The notes: a model not told the origin generated them from the letters alone. 64,000 nucleotides of DNA from Zarea fungicola (GCA_900169235.1 FWCC01000141.1:70284-134283); one strand, 5' to 3'. Positions 40,707 to 54,100 are shown, counted from the first letter of the stretch. A program made the numbers and translations.

Positions 40707-41471
40707 CGCTTGCCATTGTCATGCGGCGCGCAGCCTGTTGCCTGGTGGAGTGAGTGGAAACAACCGAATAGGCACACTTTGACTCTCGTTTGTCTCCTTC
40801 TGATATTCGTTTTAGATTTCTTTCCCTCCCTACATTTTCCATGCGTTTCACCAGTAACCTGTTTAACTAGCTTATCACTACCGATTCTTTCAATGACTTC
40901 AATGCAAACCCTTATCCTAGCACTTTCATTATACGTGCAGTAACTAGTTATTTAATTTTATAGTAAATACGTTTTGGAGTCACTCGCCAAAAGCTGCTAC
41001 AATACACAATGGACATATCATTATTTAAGAATGCCCCTAATACTCTATGAACTACTTTCTTACGCGCAGTGCGATCCTTGTTTACACCTCCTAAAACTTC
41101 TAAATGTTTGGCTCAACAAGCCGCAAACAGATATTCTACTTATGCGTCTCCACCGGGGTTGACAGTACTATTCCAATTTATTCCCCAATTAAAATCTTGT
41201 AGCAATCCTGCCGGTCTTCTAAGTAAATATTGTTACAAAAGACTTAACGGTACAGCGTAGTCCTTCGTCCGCAGTGTGTTACGCAATTCGCATACATACA
41301 CTCACTTAGGCAAGGGAACAGACCGCGTGTCGAGAGGCTTATTGACGGGCCCATGGCAATGCTGGAAGGACCCCTTTACGGTCGCGGGGTTAACGTGTCG
41401 TGTTGCAAAGAATGCAATCGGGTGAAGGGTAGGCATGAGCCTGAGTCCAGCAATTTTTGCGGCCGAGACCA
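40707..41471. other. Intergenic, nothing recognised
   Basis: About 765 bases between the GIY-YIG relic and the glutathione transferase gene. Only short frames without motifs are present. Confidence 0.5.
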
Positions 41472-42361
41472 CTACAATCCATAGGTCTTCTTAACAGAAG
41501 GACGAGCAAGAAGTCTTTTATACCAAGCACTGTAGTTGGGGTGGTTGCTATCGGCATCAAAGCCGGCCGCCTTGAGCTCCGAGCCTATAAAGTTGCTAGC
41601 AACGAACTCCCACGGAAACAGGCAAAGATCGACATAGGTCCTAAACAAGTCAGATTATTCCTTATGGAGTGTTGAACAGTTTTACTGGGCTTTCGTACAA
41701 TTTGTTGCCCATAAGATACTCTTTGTCGGTGAGGAGTTTGTCGAGTACGCTGCGGACGCGGTCAATCTCTTTGAGGTAACGCGTCTTGGCGCTAGGAACG
41801 TCCTCGCTATGGAACTTGTGAAACCAGACACCTTGACCATAGTAAGGGCCCTGATTGCCGTCAGCTTCTGTTAATATGGTACAACCATTGTCCGCTAAAA
41901 TCAGCCTTTATGTACCTGACCGGACATTTGGAAGTGCAAGAACTGCTTCAAGTGCCACTTATCAGCAAGTTCAGTGGCATTAATCTTGTTGCTCTTATCG
42001 TACGTCTCGACAAGGTACTCGGCAATGGCGCCGGACTCCCACAGGGTCAGACTATTGTTAGGATCGATGATGGCGGGCAGTCGGCCGTTTGGGTTTATTT
42101 TCAGGTACTCTTGGTCTTTCGGGTCGGTAATGTTAATCTGCGTGTTGTTAGTGAATGCTCGCCTCCAACACCGGTCTAATTACACATTTCGTACCAGATT
42201 ATAGGGAATACTAAGCTCTTCGAAGATGAGATTGAGCTTCTTTGGGTTGGGGCCACTAGCTATTGACTGGTCAGATACCAAGAAGCTTATAGCGCGCAAA
42301 TGCACGCAGAACAAAAGACCAACTTACCATGGTTATAAAGGGTAATTGGTTGAAGAGGCAT
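41472..42361 (-). CDS. Glutathione S-transferase, Ure2-like
   Basis: Five exons on the complement: 42328..42361, 42186..42259, 41916..42137, 41699..41850, 41472..41640 give an exact 216-residue frame. N-terminal thioredoxin-fold domain: [20 protein letters not shown], then [10 protein letters not shown] with the cis-Pro, and [14 protein letters not shown], where the Glu-Ser pair binds the glutathione gamma-glutamyl group. C-terminal helical domain: [47 protein letters not shown]. These are hallmarks of fungal Ure2p-like GSTs, which conjugate glutathione to electrophiles or reduce peroxides in the cytosol. The acceptor at 41851 was chosen because it restores SGQGPYYGQ. The gene looks intact although its surroundings are decayed. 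Confidence 0.88.
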
Positions 42362-43612
42362 GTTTATAGCGGTAGTTTTCCAGTAGTACAGTGAAGCATA
42401 GAAAAAAATAGATTCGATTGGCAGGCAAATTTGTTGCTTTAGCCTGGGACAAAGCCCTCAGGAGATGCGGGCGGTGGGCTTTATACTTGAGGCTACCCAA
42501 CCCACCTTGGACAGCAATCCCATGACCGCCCCCCTCTCTCTCCTCCAACTATATTAGAGCTGCTCTGTATAACTGAGCTAGTAGTCATATGCCATAGGCT
42601 AAAAGGGGTATGTTGCGTAAACTCCGGTTCTTATTCTCATTTAGTCTATGATGCGCCGTAGCACTAGCATTGGCCGTCCTAGTAGTCGTGCGTGTGGTGG
42701 TGGGATGTGGTTAGCTCTCAATAACCCAGTCAGGTTAAGCCAACTGTTTCCTAACAAACAGCATCCTGTCGTTGCTCCACTCTGAAAACTATGACGATGA
42801 CCCACCGGACTGCCCAGAACTGGCAATAGTGTTAAACGGAGGCAAGACTCCACGTGAGGTCGCGCGCGGCCATGACAAACCACACAGGTCTGCCCTAGAG
42901 ACTTAGCGCTCAGTCTGCGCCGCATATTCCAATTTATCCAAGCTGTGTCGATCTCTGATATCGGTTATTATTTGTTGCGGGACTAATCAGGGCAGTCCTG
43001 GCGTCAGTTGACTGTCTGTGCTAGCAGTGCGCTGCTAACCTTGAAGCCACGGGTTAGTACAAGCCCAGCATCCAGCGTACACAACCAAGATGATGTATCT
43101 TTTTGACTGCTCTTCTAGTGTAGATGATTGAATCTAACAAGCTTGATAGTTCAAACGTTCAGCAATCGACCCAATCTATTCTACTGGTACTTGAGCTAAC
43201 ATTCTCAACGAAACACAGGGCGCCGCACGTACGGAAGTATGATTCGTATCTCCTTTTGTAATCTACCAATCATCAGTGGACAGTTCTTGGCCAGTAGCCA
43301 TACCATCACTATTTTCTCTTCATCAACATCCTAGCATTGCAACAGATCCAAGCATTGCATAGCACAGCATCCCCCGACACCAGCTGCAACATTGACTGTT
43401 GCACTCATTAAAGCTGCGACTTCCACAAATCTAGGTATACCCAATCTCAATACAAGGAGTGGTGCTTCTTTGGCAAATAAGGCAGTTCAGCAGACAAAGG
43501 GTAGCTGCCACAATTTACCAATAGCACAGGAAAAGAAACGAGCCCTAATCATTTGGAAAACTATATTCGAAAGCAAGGAGACGAGCCGCGAGCACCGTAC
43601 AGCGGCTACATT
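42362..43612. other. Intergenic, nothing recognised
   Basis: 1.25 kb between the GST and SDR genes. Reading frames are short and lack motifs. No repeat of the R1-R3 families was found here. Confidence 0.5.
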
Positions 43613-44626
43613 TTAGAAAGTAGACGGAAACACATTCAAACGGCCACCGTCTACTAGCAATGTAAGTCCATTGCAGTAACCGCCGGCCCGAGACGCCAGA
43701 TACAGGAATGCGCCTGCAATATCTTTTTCGTCTCCAAGTCGTTTCGTTGGGACAACTTCGCTGGGAACGGTAAAGCCTCCTTCCGTATTTTTGAATTGTT
43801 CAACCACTCCTTGGGTCATTTCGCTGCGGAGCATTGCGACAAAAGACAGTCAGCAGGCATATCTTGTGCCTCTGGTATGGTTGAAACTTACATCCTGGCG
43901 CAACGCAGTTGGATCTGACAGACAGAGTTGTAAGTTGTTCCGCCGAATCACCAAAGAATTAACAATTCGTACTTACCTGATGCCCCATTGCGGGAGGTGA
44001 ATACTCAGCTGCTTCATGAGAAGCGTGGCTGCCGCCTTGGATAGCGCATATGCCGAGCCACCAAAAAACATTGGCTTTATAAAAGCGGATATAGAGCTCG
44101 TTACAACCACCTGTGACGAAGTTTCGACGTTACCTCGCTTGTTGCCAAGGTCTAGTAATGGCAAGAATGCAACTGCCATCATCCAAACACCAGTTGTATT
44201 AACAGCGAATGTGTTTGTGTAGTCAACGGGGTCAATACCCTCCCAGTTCCGCTCTACAAACTCCTCCAGTGTCATATCAGGTGTGATATCCCCTGGGTGC
44301 GGTCCAGCGATACCGGCGTTGCAGACAAGCAGGTTGAGATAGCCGGCATCTTGCCGGACAAATGCTTCCGCTTTGCACACATCCTCTTTGCAAGAAACGT
44401 CACAACAAATTGGTTGAACTCGGCTACCCAATGAATTAGTTGCGGCCTGCAGTTTGTCAAGCCTGCGTCCAGCAATGTAAACTTTCTTTGCGCCGTTTTG
44501 CACCAATGCTTTGGTTATCGTAAGACCAATTCCCGTGCCACCACCGGTGACTAAGGCAACAATGCCTTCGACACTAAAAATAGACGATACAGCTAAAGGG
44601 TCTTGTTGCATATTCTCGCTTGCCAT
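43613..44626 (-). CDS. Short-chain dehydrogenase/reductase with an out-of-phase intron (possibly broken)
   Basis: Exon 1 (43977..44626) carries TGGGTGIG at residues 27-34, N103-A-G-I-A, and the catalytic Y193/K197 (YALSK) with Ser near 177-180. Exon 2 (43892..43914) gives SNCVAPG. The last exon (43613..43823) gives SEMTQGVVEQF, then LASRAGGYCNGLTLLVDGG, the expected C-terminus. The second intron (GTAAGT ... CCGCAG) leaves one base from exon 2 and one from exon 3, so the codon is one base short and the normal end would be read out of frame. Either one nucleotide has been lost or an unusual splice site is used. Otherwise it is a typical NAD(P)-dependent oxidoreductase of gluconate-dehydrogenase-like type. 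Substrate unknown. Confidence 0.7.
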
Positions 44627-46456
44627 GGTGTTCAGTGGTTAGCTGGGAGAAACACCGAGCAGTTAATAAATGTGGTTGAAACAATATGAACTAGAAATAA
44701 GTGAGGGGCCTGCTTTGCCATTATTTATCAGGAATAGCAAGGGTTGGGTTCCCACATGATGTTTATTAGTGCTGACGAGCCAGTGTTATGGCAAACCACC
44801 ATGCACCTAACTGTTAGATAGCGAGTCAGGAAAGCCCCGCGACAATGGTTAACTTGCGTCGTACCCTGGCCAGTTCGTTGGAGCCGCCTTTCAACGCTCT
44901 TCTGCAGTCGTCAAGGCAAACATTCCAAGTCATGACTTCATCAATGTTGCGGGGCGTCTGGAACGGGACAACTTGGTGGGTGTTGGTATTATCACGAGTT
45001 GTTATGGGGCAAAGTACTGATGAGAGGGGCGTCTCCCAGTATGTATGCTTATTGTTACTAGTTGTGATTGATGAAATCTAGCTACGGATAGAGGAGGAAT
45101 TCCTCTTCTATATACAAAAGGTCAAAAGCAGGAAAAGCAAACACCAACAACCAAGATTCCGCTTTCCTCCCTAGCTGCCGTGATGGCCTCGTATCGGCGG
45201 CAGGAGTCAGGCCTCATTAAGAAGAGCTGCTTGACATGACTCAGTAGTCGACAGTGGGCGTACTTGGGTGGAACATTAGTCTTGCTGGCAGGAATCCAGG
45301 ACCACCCGCACACGGGCTAACATCGCAGGCCGCGCTAGATAGACACCCCCTTACCTTAATATGTGTGGTGTGTCACCACAGAACATACACGTAGCAATTT
45401 ACCGCCTCCTTACGGCCTTAACTTTATTTTAAACTCCGTAAAAGCCGGTATCCGTAAATTGAGAAGAACCATACGGAGCTAAACACCTCGACACATACCA
45501 GGGAAGGAAGGCAGGATCGAGGACGATACAGGGTAGTACTATTATCTAGTGTGTCTTTCTTATCCCTCAGCGGCGTTAACAACTCGGCGTTGGTAATTAG
45601 AAAAGCTGTACGAAACTATGCGAATTTTGTATCAGATATTTCAGCGTGTTCGTTTCCTTAATGTGTCTTGACGAAATGGAACGACTATTTCTTGACTGGT
45701 TAATCGCTTGAGACAACTGTTTATAGCATTGCCTATGAGAAGCTTGTCAAAGTGAAATCCGATGGTGCTGCCACCTCAAATTGGTTCGGGCATTACATTA
45801 CGACCACGGATGATCAACATTTTTTTATCATATCTTTTAGGAACCTGCTATCAGATGTCATCCATCTTTCCCGTCCTCGAATGATCCCCCCCCAAAAAAA
45901 GATTATCTGTGGGGCGCTCCCATAAGAATGTTTCCAAACTATTCATTATCGAGGAGTAGTACTTCTGGGCCTCCCTAATGATGTGGGGTTGATTCCAAAA
46001 CATGGAGCAGCGTCGATCTTTACTCTAAATTAAACTAGTACCAAATTAGTGACTAGTTCAGATATTTTCCAAAGATTGGCCGCAAAATCCGGCTCACACT
46101 TGGTGGGAATATGAGATGACCAAGCCTAAGGGTAAAGACTGCCTGTCTTGCCGAACTGCATCCCTACTAGCGGCAAGGCCCAGCCACTGAGATTTCGAAT
46201 GGCATCACCAGGCCAGCTAGGTTAATACCTTCACTCTTCCATTTCTCACGACATATCATAACCATAAGAACGGTGGTGTTAATCAACGTACTAGCTATTT
46301 CAACAGTCCAGAGTAGCGGCTGTTGACAGGTGACAGCGCTAGGTAACGGCTTTGCCGCAGAGATGAAAAACATCAAGTAATAGCCCACGCATCTCCATCA
46401 TCCAATATGCCCCATCCAGGTCCTTGAAACTTGCTATTCCAGACGAGTGGGGTATC
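44627..46456. other. Intergenic, nothing supported
   Basis: 1.8 kb between the SDR and the FAD oxidase. Several frames of 60-80 codons are present, but none has a motif, a start context or a splice partner that would support it. Confidence 0.5.
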
Positions 46457-48380
46457 TTAAGTACCAAATACCTCCGAGCCAACACATCTAGAGCAACTAA
46501 AGACCCCAGAAGAATCTACAGTCTTCTTAATCCGAAGTAGCCGGGCGTAATTAGAACCCCAAAATCGTTCCTGAAAATTATCATCGATTTTGTTATCCTC
46601 ATTGACATACGCAGCGCTACCTATTACTTTGTCAAAAGCCATATTAATTGAAACGACAGTAGCGTTTTGATTTGCGGTAACTGGCCCGCTCGATGGATTA
46701 AACACGGGCATCGCCAAGTACCCGGCTGCGCTGCGCCAGGCAGGATGAATTGAAGTCTGCAACAGATAGTCAATACAGTATTGTCCATTGTTAAGAACCA
46801 CTATACTTACAGAGGCTTGGTTGACGGACTGCGTGGCAACGCCACCAACTGTAACATGGTTAATACCGTCATTTAATAATTTCATAGCAGTTGTCTTACC
46901 CCATTCCATGATAATAGGCTGAGAAGCTGGGAAAGATAGGAAAAAGTCCACTAGGGCCTCACGCGCATTACCAGTGTTTAATTGTGCCTCAGGAAGGATA
47001 CGCGAGCTGAGCAGCAAGTTCACACCAACCAAGTCGCCAGTGAGTACAATCGGCTTAACAACTCCATTATAGGCTTGTAACCAAGTAGGAAACTGTAGAC
47101 CTTGGATGGAAGGTTCTACCCCTGGAATGGCAGAGACGCTATCAAAGGCGGAGAGCGACTGACTAGGTGATATAACGGAATCGCTGCTATTGAAAGCTTT
47201 GATGAAGGCCACACTCAACGTCAAGTTGCTGACCTCCGAGACGCCAGTAGTAAAGGCTGAGCGGAAGTTTGGGGAGTCACCAATAAAAGCGCTCAGCATC
47301 TGCCTGTAAACGTCAGTAGAGTTGGCAGTTAGAGTACCCACGACCACATTGATTGCCTTGGGAGCAGGATGAGCGACTGTATAGGCTTTAGTAATAACAG
47401 CAAAGCCACCGGCGCCTCCTCTCAGTGCCCAAAATAAATCAGGGTTGCGACAGGCACTAACCGACTCCGAGGAGCCGTCCGCTTTGACGACGTCGAATTG
47501 AACGACGTCTATAGCCGTTGTGTTAGTGGTTACATGTCAGTTGTTTTGGAGGACATGGACGCTCACTATCCACAGCAAACCCTATTTCGGTGCTGAATGG
47601 ACCGCCAATGCCCCCGCCAATTAAAAATCCACCCGCCATTCCAACAGACGGGCTAAAGCCGCCAGAGACAATGACTCCTGCTTTGTCGGCAGCAGCATAC
47701 AAATCAGCACCAATAACGCCAGCACCAATTGCAAGAACTTCGACGCGTGTAGAGCATCCAACTGGCTTAAAGGCTTTGATGTGATCAATCGAGTTCATAT
47801 GGGACATGCGAATGGTGAATGCTCCGTGGCCTGTGCTTCGGCCGTAGTAGTCATGTCCTGTCTTTGAGTATCAAGGAGGCTTGTCAGCTGGAGGTATTGC
47901 TTTGAATTAAGAATTGCTTACATTTTTGATTCGTAGGCGCAAATTATACTTGGCAGCAAACTTGACAGCACGACTGACATCTTGTACTGATTGGACTTCC
48001 ACAATATAACTTGCAAGGGAGCCGAGAGAGCACTTGCCCGTCAACGGAGATGTAGGATCGGCGTTTGGGACGGGACACCCGTCGTCGTTTTCATCAAACT
48101 CAGTGTTGACAAACATCATAGCCGCAGGAATACTCTCTCGAAAGGCAAAGGAAGTTTTATTCGCCACTAGCTCTTCGCAAGCAGCGCCGACGTAAGTGCC
48201 TGAGTAGCAGACTCTTCCATAGGGTTGGACAGTTTCAAGACGCCCTGAAACCGACGCATTGAAGGCTGCAAGGCAGGATGCAGAAGGGAAACAGGATGCA
48301 TCTGTTAATAAGCAGTATGGTGCAGCAGAAAGCACCGTCAAGGGACAAGCCAACAACAGGCTGATTAATCTGAAGAACAT
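46457..48380 (-). CDS. Secreted FAD-linked oxidoreductase (BBE/6-hydroxynicotine oxidase-like)
   Basis: Four exons on the complement: 47922..48380, 47567..47861, 46811..47508, 46457..46756 give an exact 583-residue frame. The third intron (54 nt, GTAAGT ... GTTGCAG) is stop-free and would otherwise be read through. A signal peptide covers residues 1-19 (MFFRLISLLLACPLTVLSA). The FAD_binding_4 domain shows the covalent-flavin histidine in KNTGHDYYGRSTGHG (H156), then GGFLIGGGIGGP and DNVVQFDVVKADG, LFWALRGGAGGF. The BBE element is near the C-terminus (ERFWGSNYARLLRIKKTVD). Such enzymes oxidise sugars, alkaloids or secondary-metabolite intermediates with O2. The protein should be secreted or vacuolar. 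The final CSRCVGSEVFGT tail fits the family. Fungal genomes hold many; the substrate cannot be told. Confidence 0.9.
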
Positions 48381-50413
48381 GACGATCGTGTTTTTAACTT
48401 TGCAAGCGAGCTTGGTGTGGCTTCTGGGTTCCTTATAAGAGAGGGAGCCGCCGTGATGTTATATGCCATACGTGTCAGCAGCAAACATGGCCTAGCATTT
48501 GCATCAGGCGGCCAAGATCCATGCTAGTGAGAGACGGTCGGTAGCATCTGGGTCCCTGAATGTAGAAGTGGGACAATCACGAAGACTCTCTTATTGTGAC
48601 TGAATAGGCTTGTCGTGACCATAGGCTGGTATCTCACGAACTACGACATGTTTTTACCGACTCTGCCCGTGGCAGCTGCAGAAGTGAATTGAAAGCCACT
48701 GCTTCCTATCCTGCTATCATGGGACTAGAAATAGAGTTTTCACCAAGCCATCAAGCTTCGCAATTAAAACCATCACCAAACTGCAACCACAGCATTTACT
48801 CGCTTTGACAAATAAAACGAAGCTAGCGTGTTTACTTAATCACTACCTATTCTAGACACCCTGATTGCTGAACAATTCCCCCAGAACTGGGCTCAGGATT
48901 GTAGTAGTTCTTAGCGCTGACTCTCAAATTATTAGTCCGACCAAAGGACGGTCTAGAACATGTTATTAACAGCATGTCATTGCTCTACTTCTGCACATTC
49001 CGCAGTCAGACACAAGGGTTCTGCTTACCTTGCACTAGAACTTCTCCTGTGCTTTAGTGTTGTCGGATAAACCGGTTGCGCGATTTGAAGTTGGCTTTGA
49101 GTAGCATGAACTGGGACAACTCTTTGGCTTAGGCTCTTAGTCCGGTTCGACTTACTGTAGTACTTTGTTTTCTTTGGCGCTGTCTTGGATGAGTAAGAAT
49201 TCGGCACATTTCTTTGTGACGAATGCCGAGATTAAACAATACTGACTGGTATTACAAATGTTGACATCGAGCTACACTCTTTAATTTGCATTATGAATGC
49301 TGAACTCGCTGTACTCTGACTAGTAGTAGCATAACAAAGTACACTCAAGTTATAATCAGATGTATAGCCGCCATGACAAATCAAATTTTGCGACGTGTGT
49401 GAAGCAACTGTGCATTGGTTTCTTCTTTGATGGAACCTGCATTTGTACAGGTAAACCACATAGTACATTAAGCAGAGCACCAAGATCACCCCCCAGATTC
49501 CATGAACTGCCTGCAACGTACAAGGGCGCAAGCTATAGTATGGATTTTCATGACAGTAACGACAGTTACCGCAGGTTTCGAAGCCCACATTGTGAGTACA
49601 CTTAAACAGTTCTGGGAGGTGGGCGATTAATAGAATGTGAGAAGTTGTGCGCTGCCCGGAAATACAGTCGTCGAATTTAGCAACCAGAAGAAAACGTTTT
49701 ATTATGACCGAAGCGGGCAACCTTGGACGTGTCGGGACTGATTTGATACACCATTTCTTTAACATACACTAACATGGGTAGGTAAAAATTTAATTAATTG
49801 TATGTAACTTCTTAACTTTCGTCTTCAATTTTCTATTATTTTTATCATCCTTCCGATAGGCGTATAATATTCAAAATGAATTTTAACCCGAGATAGCTTA
49901 CTGACCGGGCCAGAAGGTATAATCTATGTTGATATAATAGAAAAGGCTACTCAACAATGCAGCATCGCCATGAGGCCTCCTATGCTACGCTTTAAACAGC
50001 AGAGCTTTGTATAGTGTAGATTGCATCACACAAGCGTTCCTACGAGCAGTTATCGGACAGTTAAAAACGCGCAACAGCCGCAACGGGACACTGGCAGTTC
50101 GTACGGCATATTTCCAGAAGCTATGGGCCGCAGGTAGTCACTCGTGGCTTGAGTCAGCTCACGCGCGGTTGTTGCGGAGGGATGCCGCTCCATAATAAAC
50201 ACGATGAGAATTTAGTTGACAGGAATTAAACGAGTCAATGGTCGAAAAAAGCATGTTGAACATCAGGTAATTCTCAACTTATCCCGGTACAAGCAAAATC
50301 CCCGAGGCGTAGCGTCAAATACCAAACAAAATCTTGTGACTGATAACCATATTAAAAAAAGCCAAAGTACATCCGCCGCCTTTAGGCAGCTTGCATAGCT
50401 TTGATCCAATTCT
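48381..50413. other. Intergenic region containing an R2 fragment
   Basis: 2 kb without a supported gene. R2 copy 2 (right part) is at 49443-49495. A 177-codon minus-strand frame overlaps it but has no start ATG context or motif and is treated as chance. Confidence 0.5.
49443..49495 (+). repeat. Dispersed repeat R2, copy 2 (right part only)
   Basis: ACAGGTAAACCACATAGTAC, then ATTAAGCAGAGCACCAAGAT, matching 30831-30875 and 56285-56330. Confidence 0.65.
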
Positions 50414-51071
50414 TCAAACGTGATCCCAGTCCCAGCCCATCCAGCCTTTGGGTTGAAAATGGCACTTTGAATCAGCCGAGCCAATGTTGTAGTAATTGCA
50501 GTCTGTCCAGTGACAGTTCTGATCGGCGGGATGTCCTACAGCGTTTGAGTGAACATTGGAAGTGGCCTTGAAAGGATACATTCGCAGATTTTTGCCATTC
50601 AAGTTAAAAGTATGACACTTGAAATCTGAATCAGTCCAAGTAAATTGTACGTCATTAGCAGCACAGTTTGACGAGAACTGGAGGAAAATCAGTATCGCAT
50701 TTAATATTACAATATTACATTAGAGCATGTGACGGGGATTCGATTTCGGTTGTTCAACATGCCAAGTACGCCGTAAGAGAAGACGCAGCAGCAGCGCGAC
50801 GCGTCAAGGCTGAGCGAGGAGTCACTAGAACACCACCTCCGTCATCAGTGGTGATAGTATCATCGTATTTAGTCTCCCACGTCAGATGCCTTTCGGACAG
50901 CATTCGAGCCTCAATCTCGACGGCCAGAGGATGGCCTTTGCCGCCACGAGCGGCCACATATGTGTGTAAATCACGAAATGTCCATCTCTTCGGGCTGGTC
51001 TGGGCTGGGTGTGCAAATACAACGCTGTCAGCAAAGGCGGTGAGAGCTATCAAAGTAGTGATCACTTTCAT
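50414..51071 (-). CDS. Secreted protein with cysteine-containing C-terminal domain
   Basis: ATG at 51071 opens a signal peptide (MKVITTLIALTAFADSVVFA) and a first exon to about 50763. A second exon, 50414..50677, gives NCAANDVQFTWTD, CHTFNLNGKNLRM, QNCHWTDCNYY and SKCHFQPKG. The exons join in phase 0 only if a GC donor (GCATGT) is used with the acceptor CCTCCAG; no GT donor fits. The product would have about 190 residues. The first half contains a possible Kex2 site (LTRRAA at the exon 1 end), so a pro-region may be cleaved from a mature cysteine-rich domain of about 90 residues. Function unknown; size, signal peptide and cysteines suggest an effector or secreted defence protein. Sits at the left edge of the AT-rich desert. 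Confidence 0.65.
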
Positions 51072-51176
51072 CTTGAAGGAAAGTTGAGTACTAAGATTGG
51101 ATTAATAGATAATGATAAAGAACGTAAGTAATAGAGTATAAAAGTAGAAAATAGAAAAGCTAGATATGAGACAACT

Positions 51177-51188
51177 TTTATATATATA
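51177..51188 (-). promoter_or_regulatory. TATA-like element of the secreted-protein gene at 51071
   Basis: The complement reads TATATATAAAAG about 105 bp upstream of the ATG. Inferred from position only. Confidence 0.3.
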
Positions 51189-54100
51189 CTATTGGCATAC
51201 AAGATTAAATACAACCACAAAGCTCTAAGAATAGCTAATGATGGAGCATTTATGTAATATAGCACAGCCACTTTATGGCTACAATAATAACACACCATAC
51301 TATGTTTGTATTGATATTTTAACGCTAGATGGCCCTGTACAACTAGATAGCTAGTGCCATTCACGGTGTGTTTTTCTTGGCGATGTGGTGTCAAGGGACT
51401 AACTAGCATATACTCTAGAATGCGACTTGATTGCAGTTTTCAAGTTCAGTCTAAAGGAAACGCGAGCCGTCCTATCTTTTACATATAGGATAACTCTGAA
51501 AACATCAACTATTAAAACGCACAAAGAATAGATCAGAGGACAGCTATAAGTAGTTGAATGTTCTGAGAAAGGATTATAATTATAGGATCTTTTTATTTTG
51601 AAATCCACTAGCCTTTATGCCAGAGACTTCTTTCTTATTGAGGCATAATTGGCTCTCGGTTTAATTCACGGCCTTTTGCCATCCACCGGGTCATGTTTGA
51701 GTGTGGGAACACTTACGAAACAGTGGTATTATCGGGTACAAGCACCCGCCCGTCATTTGGATGCATCTCAATCAACACTGTTAAAATTGTGAATCAGGAA
51801 GACCAATATAGCATTTCAGCCAAGCCGCCTTTTTAACATTAATGAGAGAGCTGATGGCACGAATGCATTGTGATTTGTCCGAGTGATTTCTGATGAATGG
51901 GGAAGGGAGCCAAGTAAGGCCATGCGGGGTTAGAGAATAGTACGCGTTTAATTGTTGTTTCACCCTTATTTGTTTCATAAATCGGCTGGATATGTGCTTC
52001 ATAAATGCTTTTAGCTAGACTTTTTTCCTTAAGATCGATTATTCGCTCTGAGTCGCAATCTCCTAGCTCTTCTGCTCTACGTGCATGAATGCAAGTTCCT
52101 AGGACTGCTTAGTACCTTCATGGCTGGCCGGTCGTCTTCCTCTATAGCGATGGCGTGCACATTTCACATTTGTCGCTTTAAGCGCATAGTCAAGACTATT
52201 CACTATAGCGGGTTATTATAATGCTAGCAATACCAGAGTCTATAACTACTCTGATATGTCTCTTCATCTCCTTGGGGAAGACAGAAGTGCTTCCAGGTCT
52301 CTAGTATATAAAACTTGCGCTTCTTCGGCTACAAATGATGCGTGGATTACATAAATGGGGACAAGGGCGTGATAATATAAGGCTAAATATATGGCTATTC
52401 AGTCGCGGATATACCTAATTCTGGCGCCAGGAGCTGAGTGCCTGGTATCTAGGGAGCTCATATTGATATCCATAAATGTCTACCTTAGGCAGTGCATGCA
52501 TTATGGCGAGTTGAAAGTCCAGATGCACTTATTTAACTCAAAAAGCGCGCGAGCTCATGTGTTTTCTTTTTATCAGTTAGGCTATAAGGAAGCTGGCGGT
52601 GCGGGTAGGCGAAGATGGTAGCGTCCAGGATATGGGATTTTCAGAAGATGCCACCAGGCGGAAACTGGCAATATGTCCGTCGACGGCTCGCAGAAGCATG
52701 ACATTGTCATACAACCTCCCCCCCCCCAAAAACCAAACCCAGCAATTACTAGAAGGCCGACAGTAAAATGTCCACGCAAAAAAAGGGATTAGGCAGTCAA
52801 AGTTCAGTAGCGGCCCAGCAGTTGTAATAAAGGCGACGACTATTCCGTACATCTCCTACCCTACAGACAAGATGAAAATGTAACAATATTTACTTAGAAG
52901 CCCGGCAAAAGTGGAACAAGAGAGCGATCAATTATCTGAGCGTACAATATCGTTATGCTGGTAGCAGTAATAACTAAGCTTAAGGCCAAAAAGCCTCGTA
53001 CCTCTATCGGACCCGTATCGTGGCCCTTTCTTGTAATGCGAGGGCTGGCTGTGGCTTAGTCATCAAGCCTCACAGCAGCGCTATGCGTTACAGAAAAGTA
53101 GTTAATATAACCCTTTCTTCCAAGGGCTAACGTGATCGTCCCAATTCTCGTGGTGTTTGAAATTAACATGCAGCACAAGTATCGTAACACTTTACTATCT
53201 TCATCTACAGGACAGTCGTTCGAAAAAGAGGGGCTTGGTAAAGGCTATGAATATCTCGTTCGATCCTTGGACAGAGTGGGTAAGATGACCTGAAGCAAAT
53301 GCTCCGCTAGGAGCTACTTGGGCTAGCGCAGACACCGGTCTATTTCAGCTCATTTGAAAGTCAGCAGGCTGAGGGTTGCGCCAAAAAATGTCATGCCAGG
53401 AGATCCTGTTTTGGTTGGTGGGACGCGGAGAAACCCCATCGCCAGGAAGCTGAATAACACATGCCTGAGCGTTTCGGTGGCACCTTGGATGATTGAAACC
53501 GTGTCAGGCTAGCCGTAGCCCTATCTGGGAACGAACCCCTTGCTGGGCTGAACTTCGCTACCTCTCCAATTGGCTCCGGGTACTGTAAGCCGCCAGCAGG
53601 AGCGCGCCACGAGCCAGAATCTTACTCTACGCCCGTGAAGTACCGGTTCTTGCGGGTGCAGTGCAGTCCTCTCCACTCTCTGTATTAATCTATCTGTGCT
53701 TTGCATGGCGACTCTTGCTGTGGGGATGCTATAGTATCTGCTGCCGGCATAATGTCACGTCTCAGGGAGCAGCACGATTTAAGAAAACGGGCAATGCTGA
53801 CGGGCCGGATTTCCTCGAGGACACGAAAAAAGAAACGAGATTTAGACGACATATCAGCACAGTACCGCCCTGAAGTACTGCTATCGCTCTGCGCCAAATG
53901 CCTTTCTCGAGCGAGCCGTATACTATTCTGTGAACCCCAGACCCTTGAGGTAGTATTAAGATAACACGATTGCTGGATCGATCGAAAAGTCCACGACTGC
54001 GCGTGCCATGTTTGCATTCAAATAATTAGTTGGTATATGGCTATGCAAGTTGATCAGGTGGCAATCTATGCCGCTTACCGGCTTACCAGCATTCGTCCCT

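Noticed and set aside
44856..45021. Short frame reading GQFVGAAFQRSSAVVKANIP and LERDNLVGVG
   Set aside because: About 55 codons only, no start and no recognised family. It may be a fragment but cannot be supported.
49232..49765. 177-codon minus-strand frame with several cysteines
   Set aside because: It has a non-ATG start, overlaps repeat R2 copy 2, and carries no signal peptide or motif. Most likely chance.
53685..54017. 110-codon minus-strand frame in the AT-rich desert
   Set aside because: Non-ATG context, no motif, and opposing frames are equally long. Treated as chance in a GC-richer patch.
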